DNA of 64,000 bases from Acidobacteriota bacterium (GCA_021816455.1 JAKAXU010000002.1:1-64000); one strand, 5' to 3'. Numbered from the stretch's first letter, positions 19,478 through 28,301 are shown. Translations and numbers: made by a program. The notes: generated from the letters alone by a model not told the origin.

Positions 19478-20242
19478 TCACGCTCCGCGCCGCGCGCTCG
19501 CCGTCGGCATGGCAAGCTGATAGCCAATGGCGCGAATCGTCTTGATCCGCTCGCCTTCGCCGGCTGCGTCCTCCAGCTTACGACGCAACCGGCTCACGTG
19601 CATATCCAGGCTGCGATCGAAGGGGTGAAACTTGCGATCCAGCACCGCCTCGGTGAGTGCCTCACGTGTCAGCACCTGGCCCGGCGCGCTCACCAGCGCA
19701 CGCAGCAGCTCGAACTCCACGTCTGTCAAATCCAGGGCCACACCCCGGCAGCTTGCCGTCCTCGCTCCAGGATCCATCGCGATTCCCGCTGCCTCCAGAT
19801 ACGACCCGCCCGTCTCGACCTGCTTTCGCCCGGCGCTGCGCCGCAGAATCGCCCGCACCCGCGCCAACAGCTCGCGCGGATTGAAGGGCTTGGGCAGATA
19901 ATCGTCCGCACCGATCTCCAGACCCACAATCCGATCCACGTCCTCGCCGCGCGCCGTCAGCAGCAGCACGCTTACCTGCGACCTGGCCCGCAGCCGCCGC
20001 AGCACCTCAAATCCATCCATGCCCGGCAGCATGACATCCAGCAGCACCATCGCAAACGACTCGCGCTGCGCACGTTCCAGCCCTGCCTCGCCGTGATGCT
20101 CCGTGCGCACGGTAAATCCATGCCTGCCAAGGTAATCCTCGAGCATCGCCGACAGCTCGGTGTCGTCGTCGATGAGCAGAATCGGTCCTGGCATCTGGGG
20201 TTCCAGCGTCATAAGCTCCGGTTTCAGGGATTCCAGCGTCAT
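19478..20242 (-). CDS. OmpR/PhoB-family response regulator, CpxR-like
   Basis: Up to 254 residues. The receiver core begins at PILLIDDDTELSAML; the phospho-acceptor Asp is in VLLDVMLPGMDGFEVL, and LPKPFNPRELLARV holds the conserved lysine. A winged-helix DNA-binding domain ends with RIKTIRAIGYQLA. The start is uncertain: ATGs at 20242, 20212 and 20194 are in frame and lie within a 15-bp tandem repeat. The one at 20194 puts the receiver at the usual distance (Asp at residue 53). An array of GTNAC half-sites lies about 70-180 bases upstream, suggesting autoregulation. Confidence 0.93.
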   Translation of the reverse strand: MTLESLKPELMTLEPQMPGPILLIDDDTELSAMLEDYLGRHGFTVRTEHHGEAGLERAQRESFAMVLLDVMLPGMDGFEVLRRLRARSQVSVLLLTARGEDVDRIVGLEIGADDYLPKPFNPRELLARVRAILRRSAGRKQVETGGSYLEAAGIAMDPGARTASCRGVALDLTDVEFELLRALVSAPGQVLTREALTEAVLDRKFHPFDRSLDMHVSRLRRKLEDAAGEGERIKTIRAIGYQLAMPTASARRGA

Positions 20243-20253
20243 TGATTCCAGCC
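20194..20253 (-). repeat. Four-copy 15-bp tandem array over the response-regulator start
   Basis: Minus-strand units in exact register: GGCTGGAATCAATGA, CGCTGGAATCCCTGA, AACCGGAGCTTATGA and CGCTGGAACCCCAGA. The array creates alternative in-frame ATGs (20242, 20212, with 20194 at its edge) and the duplicated peptide Met-Thr-Leu-Glu. Confidence 0.8.
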
Positions 20254-20622
20254 TTGTGCGGTCCTCAGCTATCCCTCCTTCGTTCTACTCCGCGCTCCGG
20301 TCTCGTGCCGTAACACTTTGTAACACAGCCGGATTCTCTGCTTTACACTTCGTTACAATTTGTGACGCTTCGTGACCGCGCACCTCCGGCACGGATGCTC
20401 CACTATCTTCACGGGGATTTCAGATGCTTTCCCGTCGGGAAGATCGGATTCTACAAAAGTACGCCTCTTCGCAGATGGGATTGCGAGTCTCCTGTGCCCG
20501 GTCTTCCCTGATCTCTTGCATCTGGGCCTGTTCTCACACGCTCAGCGCGCGTCGACGCCGGGCCTGTATACGTTGAAACGCGGCGATTTACGTTTATCGA
20601 TCTGACATCGAAGGAGAATCGG
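20254..20622. other. Divergent intergenic region: regulator / ECF sigma
   Basis: About 370 bases between the leftward cpxR-like gene and the rightward sigma-factor gene. It contains the half-site array at 20310-20376 (own entry). No coding frame is supported. GAAGGAGAATCGG just before 20623 is the ribosome site of the sigma gene. Confidence 0.6.
20310..20376 (-). promoter_or_regulatory. Tandem CpxR-like operator array (six half-sites)
   Basis: Half-sites start at 20310, 20320, 20342, 20352, 20362 and 20372. On the minus strand they read GTTAC, GTTAC, GTAAA, GTAAC, GTCAC and GTCAC (sites listed left to right on plus). Within each group they are spaced exactly 10 bp. One pair, GTAAC-N5-GTAAA, fits the known CpxR box GTAAA-N5-GTAAA closely. 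The array lies upstream of the CpxR-like regulator gene, so autoregulation is likely; it could also serve the divergent sigma-factor gene. Confidence 0.7.
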
Positions 20623-21216
20623 ATGCACCCCTCAGCACTCCAGCTCATCGAAGCCTGCCGTCGCGGAGACAACAGCGCATGGTGTGAGCTGCTGCGTGGC
20701 TCGCGTGGTCTCGTCTACTCGATCTGCGCGCAGTACTCGGCCACGCCGGAAGACACCGACGACCTTGTGCAGGAGGTTCTGCTGCGCATCTGGCAGCGCC
20801 TTGGCGACTACGATTCGGCGCGGGGCGAATTCAAAGCCTGGATGGCCACCCTCACCCGCAATCTGTGCGTCGATACCTGGCGCCGCTCCGGAGCGCAGCG
20901 ATCTACTATCTCACTCGACGCTCCCACGCACGACGATGAACCGGCCTTTTCTCAGCGCATCGCCGATTCCGGTCCGACGCCGGAACAGATCGCAGCGCGG
21001 GCTGAACTCCGCCAGATCGTCTCCGGCTCCATCCGCCGCGTCGCGCCCGAGATGCAGGCCGTGGTCCGCATGCGCCTGCTCGACGAGATGGAAAACGAGG
21101 AGATCTCCGCCCACCTGCGCATTCCCTCCGGCACCGTCAAATCCCGCATGAGCCGCGGCCGCTCTCAGCTTGCCGGACTGCTGCGGCCCGTTCGCACCGC
21201 ACTCGGCGCAGCCTGA
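20623..21216 (+). CDS. ECF-type RNA polymerase sigma factor
   Basis: 197 residues. Region 2 is clear: DDLVQEVLLRIWQRLGDYDS, then FKAWMATLTRNLCVDTWRR for -10 recognition. Region 4 reads MENEEISAHLRIPSGTVKSRM, the helix-turn-helix for -35 recognition. The linker is acidic. The ATG at 20623 follows GAAGGAG. No anti-sigma factor gene is next to it: the following gene is a convergent MBL hydrolase. Divergence from the CpxR-like system suggests it may answer envelope stress, as inference only. Confidence 0.93.
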   Translation: MHPSALQLIEACRRGDNSAWCELLRGSRGLVYSICAQYSATPEDTDDLVQEVLLRIWQRLGDYDSARGEFKAWMATLTRNLCVDTWRRSGAQRSTISLDAPTHDDEPAFSQRIADSGPTPEQIAARAELRQIVSGSIRRVAPEMQAVVRMRLLDEMENEEISAHLRIPSGTVKSRMSRGRSQLAGLLRPVRTALGAA

Positions 21217-21241
21217 CGGCGCGCGGCGCTGCTTTCCCGGT

Positions 21242-22315
21242 TCACCGCGCCGCGTATCGCTTCGTCGCGCCTGTCCGGTCATTGGTCACCGCGAAGCTGC
21301 CATCCTGACTGACTGTCAACTCCAACCCATACCCGGCATCCGGTGCCTGCGGGTCTTTCGGTTTGTCCAGATTCGCAAGGAATTCATCCGGCGCATTCCA
21401 CGTCGCGCCGCCCTCCACCGAGTAGTGCAACTGCCACCAGTTCTCCAGGCCCGGCGAGTTCTTCAGTGTCTTGAACGTTGCCGGTGAACCGCCTTTCAGC
21501 GCTCCGTTGTCCATGATCGCCACTCGCGGATGCAGCGCATCCACCAGCGCCGGGCTGGAGCTGGGATACCAGCCGTGATGGCTGACCACCAGAATCTGCG
21601 CCGTCCCCAGCCTATTCACCGGACACATCAGCTCCACTTCCTTGTCGCTCGTCAGGTCGCCCAGGTCCACAATCCTCACCCGCCCAAACTGAATCACGAT
21701 CCCCAGCGAACGCGAGTTCTCCGTGGTGTCGTGAGGATAGGAGGGAAGATTCGCGCAGTACGGATTCTTCTCGCCGACTCCCGGCAGCGGATGATCGATC
21801 ACCTTCCAGTCGGCCGTCACCGCCGTTGCATCCAACCCCGGCAGCGGCAGCTTTTCTCCCGGCTTCATCACGATGCGCCGGACATGATGCTCCGCCAGCG
21901 CCTTCAGATACGCCGCGTAGTTGCCCGCAACATCCGGCGTCAGCTCCCGATACGGTCCATGATCCAGAAATTCGCCCACCGGAATCCGCGCCAGCAACTG
22001 CGGCACTCCGCCCACGTGATCGTCATGAAAGTGGGTAACCAGCACCGCGTCGATTCGCTTCAGCCCGGCCTTGTGCGCAGCCGCAACAATTCGGTCCGCG
22101 TCGCGTCCGTTGTGATCCGCCCATCCCGTATCCACCAGAAGACTGGTCCCCGTCGGCGTCACAAAGAGCGTCGATTGACCGCCCTCCACGTCCATGAAGT
22201 AGACGTGCAGCTTGCCATCTGCTGCCGTCCGTACAGCGCCCGTCGGAGCCGCTGCCCACAACCCCATCGTGCCTGCCAGCGCCGCCACAATCAGCATCCG
22301 CATACCCATTCGCAT
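21242..22315 (-). CDS. Exported metallo-beta-lactamase-fold hydrolase (ComEC C-terminal-like)
   Basis: About 357 residues from ATG 22315, where a signal peptide begins (MLIVAALAGTMGLWAAAP). GGAGG lies upstream. The metal motif THFHDDHVGG is complete, preceded by SLLVDTGWADHNGRDADRI, and later VVSHHGWYPSSSPALVDAL supplies further ligands. This pattern is that of the MBL domain found alone or at the C-terminus of ComEC. Probably a periplasmic hydrolase, substrate unknown. It is convergent with the sigma gene with 25 bases between. Confidence 0.9.
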   Translation of the reverse strand: MRMGMRMLIVAALAGTMGLWAAAPTGAVRTAADGKLHVYFMDVEGGQSTLFVTPTGTSLLVDTGWADHNGRDADRIVAAAHKAGLKRIDAVLVTHFHDDHVGGVPQLLARIPVGEFLDHGPYRELTPDVAGNYAAYLKALAEHHVRRIVMKPGEKLPLPGLDATAVTADWKVIDHPLPGVGEKNPYCANLPSYPHDTTENSRSLGIVIQFGRVRIVDLGDLTSDKEVELMCPVNRLGTAQILVVSHHGWYPSSSPALVDALHPRVAIMDNGALKGGSPATFKTLKNSPGLENWWQLHYSVEGGATWNAPDEFLANLDKPKDPQAPDAGYGLELTVSQDGSFAVTNDRTGATKRYAAR

Positions 22316-22539
22316 CGCGCCCACGCCTCTTTTCCTCCGTATTCCGGTCTGGTGGATTGCTTCCGCCTGTCGGCTTGTCGCTCTGCGCAAATCCATTTAC
22401 CGAGCCTGCACTCCCGCTCCAACAAGCACCCCGATTGTAGCCTCCAGCGCACGCTTCGCGCATCCTGTTTCCATCCGCACTCCCGCCACTGCCCATCCTC
22501 CGTTTAGACTGTAGCTGCGCAAACGGAAGGAACTTCGCC

Positions 22540-24000
22540 ATGGCCGACGCAACCGCCTCAGTATCTACTCCCGCAAATTTCCCCGACACAATCTTCGACC
22601 TGGCCATCCTCGGCGGCGGCCCAGCCGGATATACCGCCGCCATCCGCGCCGGCCAGTACGGCCTGAAAGTCGCCCTCATCGAAGCCAGCGACAAGCTCGG
22701 CGGCACCTGCCTCCACTGGGGCTGCATCCCCACCAAAGCCCTGCTCTTCAACGCCGAGCTTTGGGAGCATATCCAGCACGCCAGCGAATTCGGGATCGAC
22801 AATCTCGGCACGCCTACCCTGAACTGGCAGCGCGTCCTCGCCCGCAAATCGGGCATCACCCTCAAGCATGCCAAGGGCCTCGACTTCCTGATGAAGAAGA
22901 ACAAGGTCACCGTCGTGCAGGGTTACGGCCGACTCACCGGGCCGGCAGCCGATGGCGTACACTCCCTCACTATTGCCACCTCCGACGGCGCCACGCAAAC
23001 CCTCCGCGCGCGCAATCTTTTCCTGGCCACCGGCTCGGACGCCAAAATGCTGCCCGGCCTCAAGCCCGACGACCGCATCCTGACCAACATGGAGATTCTC
23101 ACCCTCCCCGAGCCGCCGAAGAGCCTCATCGTCATCGGCGCCGGAGCGGTCGGAGTCGAGTTCAGCTCCATCTTCCGCAGCTTCGGCGCCGAGGTCACTC
23201 TGCTGGAGTTCCTTCCGCGCGTGGTTCCTGTGGAGGATGCAGATATCAGCAAGGAGCTTGCCCGCGTCTTCAAAAAGCGCGGCATCGACGTCCACACCGG
23301 CGCACGCGTCGAATCCGTGCAACGCACCGACGATGGCGTCCGCGTCGCCTTCACCGACTCCAACGGACGCGCCCAGTCCAAAGACGCCGAGAAAGTCCTG
23401 ATCGCTGTGGGTCGTGCTCCGCGCACCGCCGAGATCGGCCTGGACAAAGTCGGCATCGTCCCCGATCGCGGCTTCGTCGCCGTCAACGAGTGGATGGAAA
23501 CCGCCGTCCCCGGCATCTACGCCATCGGGGACATCGTCGCCGGGCTGCCCCAACTGGCCCACGTGGGAGCCATGGCCGGCATGGTCGCCGCCGCGCGGGT
23601 TGCCGGTCGCCAGGCACGACCCATCCGTCGCGACCGCATTCCGGCCTGCACCTACACCGAGCCGCAGATCGGCTCCGCCGGACTGACCGAAGAGGCCGCC
23701 CGCGCGGCAGGTCATGAAGTCAAAATCGGTAAATTCCCCTTCGCTGGCAACTCTAAAGCCACCATCCTCGGCTCCCACGACGGCTTCGTCAAGATCGTAG
23801 CCGACGCAAAATTCGGCGAGATCCTCGGCGTCCATATCCTCGGCCCTGGTGCCACGGAGATCATCGCTGAAGCAGTAGCCGTCATGGAGCTGGAGGCTAC
23901 CGTGGACGAGTTGATCTTCACCATCCACGCCCACCCCACACTCGCCGAGGCCATGCTGGACGCCTATGCCGCCGTAGACGGCATGGCGATCAATGCCTGA
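22540..24000 (+). CDS. lpdA: Dihydrolipoyl dehydrogenase (E3)
   Basis: 486 residues. FAD flavoprotein that reoxidises lipoyl groups of 2-oxoacid dehydrogenase or glycine cleavage complexes. FAD site GGGPAGYTAAIRAGQ, redox pair C57/C62 in GGTCLHWGCIPTKAL, NAD site VIGAGAVGVEFSSIFRSFG, and the late FAD motif YAIGDIVAGLPQLAH are all present. The catalytic His-Glu dyad is in HAHPTLAEAM. About 15 extra residues precede the usual N-terminus. No E1 or E2 gene adjoins it; the next gene is a porin. Confidence 0.96.
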   Translation: MADATASVSTPANFPDTIFDLAILGGGPAGYTAAIRAGQYGLKVALIEASDKLGGTCLHWGCIPTKALLFNAELWEHIQHASEFGIDNLGTPTLNWQRVLARKSGITLKHAKGLDFLMKKNKVTVVQGYGRLTGPAADGVHSLTIATSDGATQTLRARNLFLATGSDAKMLPGLKPDDRILTNMEILTLPEPPKSLIVIGAGAVGVEFSSIFRSFGAEVTLLEFLPRVVPVEDADISKELARVFKKRGIDVHTGARVESVQRTDDGVRVAFTDSNGRAQSKDAEKVLIAVGRAPRTAEIGLDKVGIVPDRGFVAVNEWMETAVPGIYAIGDIVAGLPQLAHVGAMAGMVAAARVAGRQARPIRRDRIPACTYTEPQIGSAGLTEEAARAAGHEVKIGKFPFAGNSKATILGSHDGFVKIVADAKFGEILGVHILGPGATEIIAEAVAVMELEATVDELIFTIHAHPTLAEAMLDAYAAVDGMAINA

Positions 24001-24084
24001 CCCTGCAAACCGCGTTACACCCCGGCTCTCGCCGCTGCCGCCGCGCCGACGACCGCCGGATATATCAAAAAGAGTGGAAGTGTC

Positions 24085-25446
24085 ATGAATCTTTCCCGCA
24101 ACACGCACGGCATCGCGCAGATCGCGGTTCTTTTCTTTGTGATTTTGCCCGCACTCGTTGGCGGCGTTCCTGCCCGCGCACAGGTCGCCCCGGCCGATCC
24201 TGCCAGCCCCGATCTTCCTGCTCCGCCGCCGCCGAAGCATTCCATCGACGACCTCAACTACCTGGCAGGCGATGCCTCCATACCTTCGTTCTCTGACAGC
24301 AACCTCGACCCGCAGGGAGCGTTCCGCGAGTCGTTTTTCCGCAAAGGTCTGACGCTTCGCCTGGTCTCCCAGATCCAGTACGCGCAGAACACGCTCGCAG
24401 CGCCCGTCCCTGCTGACAATCAGGTCTATATCGGCCAGCACCCGTTCGAAGGAGCCACGCTTCAGCCCATCCTCGTCTCCGATCTTCGCCAGCTCCATCT
24501 GCGGCACGCGCAGCTTTACCTCGGTGGCGTCTGGAACTGGGTGAGCTGGAACCCTGCCGGGCCAAAGTCCTTTCAGCTCTGGGATCTCTACTTCTACAAG
24601 GCTCTGGGCGGGGATCGGCTACAGATTAAAACCGGTTACATCTCGATGAATCTCGAATTCGTCGGCATCTTTGTCGGAGGGTCCACGGCCACCGGCGGAC
24701 AAGGCGTCTACGCGGTCCTGCCCTATGAAGTCGGCATGTCCTACTTTCCCCTCACCGCCCCGGCCGCGCTTCTTCGTCTTCAGGCACCGCACCATCTCTA
24801 CCTGAAATCCGCCGCGCAGCGCAGCATCGATCCCGGCGGAGGACCCGCCGAGGTTTCACGCAATGCAAGCGGCTTCCGTTTTGACCCGCATGGAGACAAA
24901 CTTGTTCTTCTGAATGAAATCGGTTACATCCGAAACGCGGCGAAAAGTACCCATGAGGCGTGGTTTCGTACAGGCTACCTGTACAACACAACCAGTTACA
25001 AAAATCTGGCCACCGGCCAGAGCCAGTCTGGCAACTACTGCGCCTTCGCCCTTCTGGACAACCAGTTGGTTCGTACCAGCCAGCAGCATCCCGATCACGG
25101 ACTCTACGCCGGAGCGTCCTTCATGACCGTGCCCGACGCGCTCAACTCCTACTCGCGCTACTACGAAGCACGGCTATACAAGGAAGCACCACTGGAGAGA
25201 CGGCCCGCTGATCTGCTTTCCTTTGTCGCCGGGCACACCAGCTACAGCCGACTCGACACCAACAGCCTCGTCGCCCAGGGCAAAACCGTCTGGCGCAGTG
25301 GGACCACACTCACCGGAAGTTACGCGTTTCATGTTTCGCCGGGTAACTTCCTCGGCGTCGGCATGAGCTACCTCTACGGACCGGCTATCACGCCGCGCGT
25401 CTCCAATGCGCTCACCGTCATCGCATCCTGGACGAGTTACTTCTAG
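24085..25446 (+). CDS. OprB-like carbohydrate porin
   Basis: 453 residues with a signal peptide ending near VPARAQ. The remainder is beta-rich and aromatic-rich, with alternating strands such as RLQIKTGYISMNLEFVGIF and a terminal strand ending WTSYF, as in outer-membrane barrels. Segments like GVWNWVSWN, the SSSALLP-like region GQGVYAVLPYEVGM and the central IGYIRNAA recall the OprB family, which admits sugars. The match is by pattern, not by full motif. Its stop codon lies inside the left inverted repeat of a MITE-like element. Confidence 0.7.
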   Translation: MNLSRNTHGIAQIAVLFFVILPALVGGVPARAQVAPADPASPDLPAPPPPKHSIDDLNYLAGDASIPSFSDSNLDPQGAFRESFFRKGLTLRLVSQIQYAQNTLAAPVPADNQVYIGQHPFEGATLQPILVSDLRQLHLRHAQLYLGGVWNWVSWNPAGPKSFQLWDLYFYKALGGDRLQIKTGYISMNLEFVGIFVGGSTATGGQGVYAVLPYEVGMSYFPLTAPAALLRLQAPHHLYLKSAAQRSIDPGGGPAEVSRNASGFRFDPHGDKLVLLNEIGYIRNAAKSTHEAWFRTGYLYNTTSYKNLATGQSQSGNYCAFALLDNQLVRTSQQHPDHGLYAGASFMTVPDALNSYSRYYEARLYKEAPLERRPADLLSFVAGHTSYSRLDTNSLVAQGKTVWRSGTTLTGSYAFHVSPGNFLGVGMSYLYGPAITPRVSNALTVIASWTSYF

Positions 25447-25560
25447 AGCGTTTTCGCTCATGGTCTATACAGACTGGCAATGGTGAGTGTGGCTTTTCCT
25501 TGGGGAAAAAGCCACGCCGAGAGCGTCTCCACTGTAAGCAGTGTGAGCGAAAAAGCTCTA
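25444..25560. mobile_element. MITE-like palindromic element (117 bp)
   Basis: Ends in 17-base inverted repeats, TAGAGCGTTTTCGCTCA (25444-25460) and TGAGCGAAAAAGCTCTA (25544-25560), matching at 16 of 17 positions. Inside are two further hairpins: GTGGCTTTTCC/GGAAAAAGCCAC and CACTG-TAAG-CAGTG. It has no coding capacity. The left end supplies the TAG stop of the porin gene. Confidence 0.6.
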
Positions 25561-25566
25561 AAGCCC

Positions 25567-25601
25567 GTGAGGGACGTTCGCGCGGATAGCGAATCCCTCA
25601 C
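25567..25601. terminator. Long hairpin between convergent porin and helicase genes
   Basis: GTGAGGGA and TTCGC pair with GCGAA and TCCCTCAC around a 7-base loop, with a CG bulge on the left arm: 13 base pairs in all. No T-run follows, so termination is likely but unproven. It adjoins the MITE-like element and could be part of it. Confidence 0.5.
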
Positions 25602-25643
25602 AGGCTCTGAGTTGCGGCTGCACTGGCCTCAGTTTCCTGCCCG

Positions 25644-26774
25644 TCAGGCGATGCGCTCGCCCTGCTCCCGCGGCCGCACGCGAAAGGTTCGCGTGGTGAT
25701 AGCCAGGGTCCGCTCCATCCGGCGCAGCGCACGCGTCTCCTCCGGAGCGGCAAAGGTGGATGCCACACCGCGCGCCGAAGCGCGGCCCGTGCGGCCCACA
25801 CGATGCACAAAGTCTTCGGCCTCCTTCGGCATGTCGTAGTTCACCACGTGCGCCACATCGGCCACATCGATTCCGCGGGCCGCCACATCCGTGGCCACCA
25901 GCACGCGATGCCGACCGCGGGCAAAGCTTTGCAGCGCGGCATTCCGCTGCCCCTGCGTGCGATCGCCGTGAATCTGCGTCGCCGCGTGGCCCGACCGCAC
26001 CAGCCGCTGCGCTACCCGGTCCGCCGACCGCTTGGTGCGCACAAAGACCAGAAAGCTTCCGTCGTTCTCGCGCAGCAGATGCTCCAACAGCTCCTGTTTC
26101 TTCTCTGTCGGAACCTCGAAGCTCCTCAGCTCCACATTGGCCGAAGGCTTCAGCACCGAGCCGATCTCCACCCGCACCGGATCCTTCAGATACGCCTGCG
26201 CCACATTGCGAATCTCGCCGCTGAGCGTCGCAGAGTAGCAGAGCGTCTGCCGATCCTCCGGCAGCAGCGAAGCAATCCGCCGGATGGCGGGCTGGAAGCC
26301 CATATCCAGCATCCGGTCCACCTCATCAAGCACCAGCATCCGGATTCCGCTCAGCTTCACCAGCCGACGCTCCAGATAATCATCCAGCCTGCCTGGCGTG
26401 GCCACGATCAGCCGCGCGCCGCGTCGGATCGCCTCCAGTTGCGGACGTTCCGGCATGCCTCCGCAGACCAGCGCGCTGTCACCGGTACCGCTTGTCAGCC
26501 GCTTCCACTGCTCCTGCACCTGCATCGCCAGCTCCCGCGTCGGCAACAGAACCAACGCCTGCGGCCCTTTGCTCTGCCGATCCATCCGCTCAATCAGCGG
26601 AATCAAAAAGCTCAACGTCTTTCCTGTTCCCGTCTGCGCTGTTGCCAGCACGTCCCGTCCCTCCAGCGCTGGCGGAATCGCGCCCGCCTGCACCGCTGTC
26701 GGTGTTTCAAACTTCGCTGTAGCCAACTGCTTCTGCAATCCGGCCGAAAGGTTCATTTCCGTAAAAAGTTTCAC
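25644..26774 (-). CDS. DEAD-box-type ATP-dependent RNA helicase (RhlE-like)
   Basis: About 376 residues from GTG 26774 (VKLFTEMNL), chosen because the aromatic residue of the Q motif lies here; an ATG at 26828 adds 18. Unwinds RNA in ribosome assembly or decay. Motifs: Q (FETPTAVQ), I (AQTGTGKT), Ia (PTRELAMQV), II (VLDEVDRMLD), III (SAT), IV-V (LVATDVAARGIDV), VI (HRVGRTGRA). Motif II reads DEVD instead of DEAD. The C-terminal extension is short, ending in a basic tail, unlike long RhlE forms. Confidence 0.93.
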   Translation of the reverse strand: MKLFTEMNLSAGLQKQLATAKFETPTAVQAGAIPPALEGRDVLATAQTGTGKTLSFLIPLIERMDRQSKGPQALVLLPTRELAMQVQEQWKRLTSGTGDSALVCGGMPERPQLEAIRRGARLIVATPGRLDDYLERRLVKLSGIRMLVLDEVDRMLDMGFQPAIRRIASLLPEDRQTLCYSATLSGEIRNVAQAYLKDPVRVEIGSVLKPSANVELRSFEVPTEKKQELLEHLLRENDGSFLVFVRTKRSADRVAQRLVRSGHAATQIHGDRTQGQRNAALQSFARGRHRVLVATDVAARGIDVADVAHVVNYDMPKEAEDFVHRVGRTGRASARGVASTFAAPEETRALRRMERTLAITTRTFRVRPREQGERIA

Positions 26775-27347
26775 ACGTATCCTGTCGCTGCGTTCTGCCC
26801 GCTCCCCACGCTGAAGAATCCAGCTCATCCCATGGGAGCGCGCAGCCGCGCTCGTTTGCGTTCCCGCGCTCCGTCTTCACGGCTCTGCGGTGAACCTTCA
26901 TTGTTCTTCTATGCGGGAAAACTCTGTCTGCCGATCTCGTCGGCGACGCATGCAATGCGCCTTCCAGAACTTCGCCTCACACACTGCGTTCGGCTGCGCA
27001 AGCTGCGCCTCCTGGCCCGCGTACTTCTTCGCGGCCATCACGCTGAGGGGCTTGGATATTCTACGAGAGGTCGGTCTGACGGATGAATGCCACTTCGGCT
27101 CGCGACCAAACAACTGAGCGTAAACCCATCATACCAGCCATCCGCCTTCCATTCACTACGTTCGCCTGGTTTTCACCTGACTCCCCAGAAGGAATATCCC
27201 CAGCAACCTGCTTCCGGAAAACTCGATCGTATCGGAACGGGATGCTGCTTGCACTCTTCCGGTGCTGCTCCAGAGCGCGCCTGCGAGGGGGACGGCAAGG
27301 CGGATATGCAGACTAAAATACACTTAAACGCTTTAGACAAACGATTA
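26775..27347. other. Intergenic region, no gene seen
   Basis: About 570 bases between the start of the helicase gene and the stop of parB, both leftward. Open frames here are short and look non-coding. AGGATA before 26774 may be the helicase ribosome site. No structured RNA was recognised. Confidence 0.5.
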
Positions 27348-28301
27348 TCAAGATAGGATTCGCTCCATCAGCGTGTCGAAATCCTCCAGCCGTGCGTATT
27401 CGATGATGACCCGGCCGCGGCCATGTTTGTCTTCGATGCTGACGCGCATGCCGAGCGCGCTTCGTAGTCGCTCTTCGGCATCGGCCACATTGGGATCGCG
27501 AGGTGGAGCGGCGCGTTCTTCCTTACGCGCATGGTCTTTGCCGTGTGCCGGGCGGATGTTCTTCACCATCGACTCGGTCTGGCGCACCGAGAGCGCGCCG
27601 GTGCGGATGCGCTGCGCTGCATCTTCCATCTCCGATTCCGTTTGCAGGGAGAGGATGACCTTGGCGTGGCCGAAGCTCAGCTCGCCGCTTGCAACCATCT
27701 CCTGCACGGAGGTCGGAAGCCGGAGGAGACGCAGATAATTGGCGATTGTGGCGCGGTCTTTTCCGGTGCGCTGCGCGATGACCTCCTGATTCATGCCGAA
27801 CTGGCGGCTGAGACGGCTGAAGGCCATCGCCTGCTCGATCGGGTTCAGGTCGGCGCGTTGCAGGTTTTCAATGATGGTGATCTCCATGACCTGTTCGTCA
27901 GGGACGGAGCGCACCAGAGCGGGGATCGACTTTAACCCGGCCAGTTTGGACGCCTTCCAGCGGCGTTCGCCGGCGATGAGTTGAAAGCGGCCGTCGGGAA
28001 TTGGGCGAAGGAGGATGGGCTGGAGGACGCCGGAGACGCGAATGGAGTCGGCCAGTTCGTTCAGAGCCTCCTCGTCGAAGTGCGTGCGGGTCTGAAAGGG
28101 ATTGCGTTCGATTCGGTCGAGGGAAATTTCGAGCGGCTTGCCGGAGTCTTCCTGAGCGTTGAGGCCGTCTCGTGAGGGGCTGGCGAGTGAATGGACGGCA
28201 GGTTGCGGCGCACGCGGGAGCAGACTGTCGAGTCCTTTGCCCAGTGCACGGCGCTCAGGAGCGCGATTCTTGTCGTTGGGGATCGATTTCACGGGGTTCA
28301 T
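27348..28301 (-). CDS. parB: Chromosome-partitioning protein ParB
   Basis: 317 residues from ATG 28301, with AGGAGTGCAGG upstream. Binds parS and, as a CTP-dependent clamp, spreads and loads condensin. The N-terminal start ALGKGLDSLLPR is typical. The CTPase core holds IERNPFQTRTHFDEEAL, LIAGERRWKASKLAG and ENLQRADLNPIEQA; the helix-turn-helix is in VIAQRTGKDRATIANYLRLL. The C-terminal dimerisation domain ends IEYARLEDFDTLMERIL. A long parA-parB spacer contains a perfect parS. Confidence 0.97.
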   Translation of the reverse strand: MNPVKSIPNDKNRAPERRALGKGLDSLLPRAPQPAVHSLASPSRDGLNAQEDSGKPLEISLDRIERNPFQTRTHFDEEALNELADSIRVSGVLQPILLRPIPDGRFQLIAGERRWKASKLAGLKSIPALVRSVPDEQVMEITIIENLQRADLNPIEQAMAFSRLSRQFGMNQEVIAQRTGKDRATIANYLRLLRLPTSVQEMVASGELSFGHAKVILSLQTESEMEDAAQRIRTGALSVRQTESMVKNIRPAHGKDHARKEERAAPPRDPNVADAEERLRSALGMRVSIEDKHGRGRVIIEYARLEDFDTLMERILS

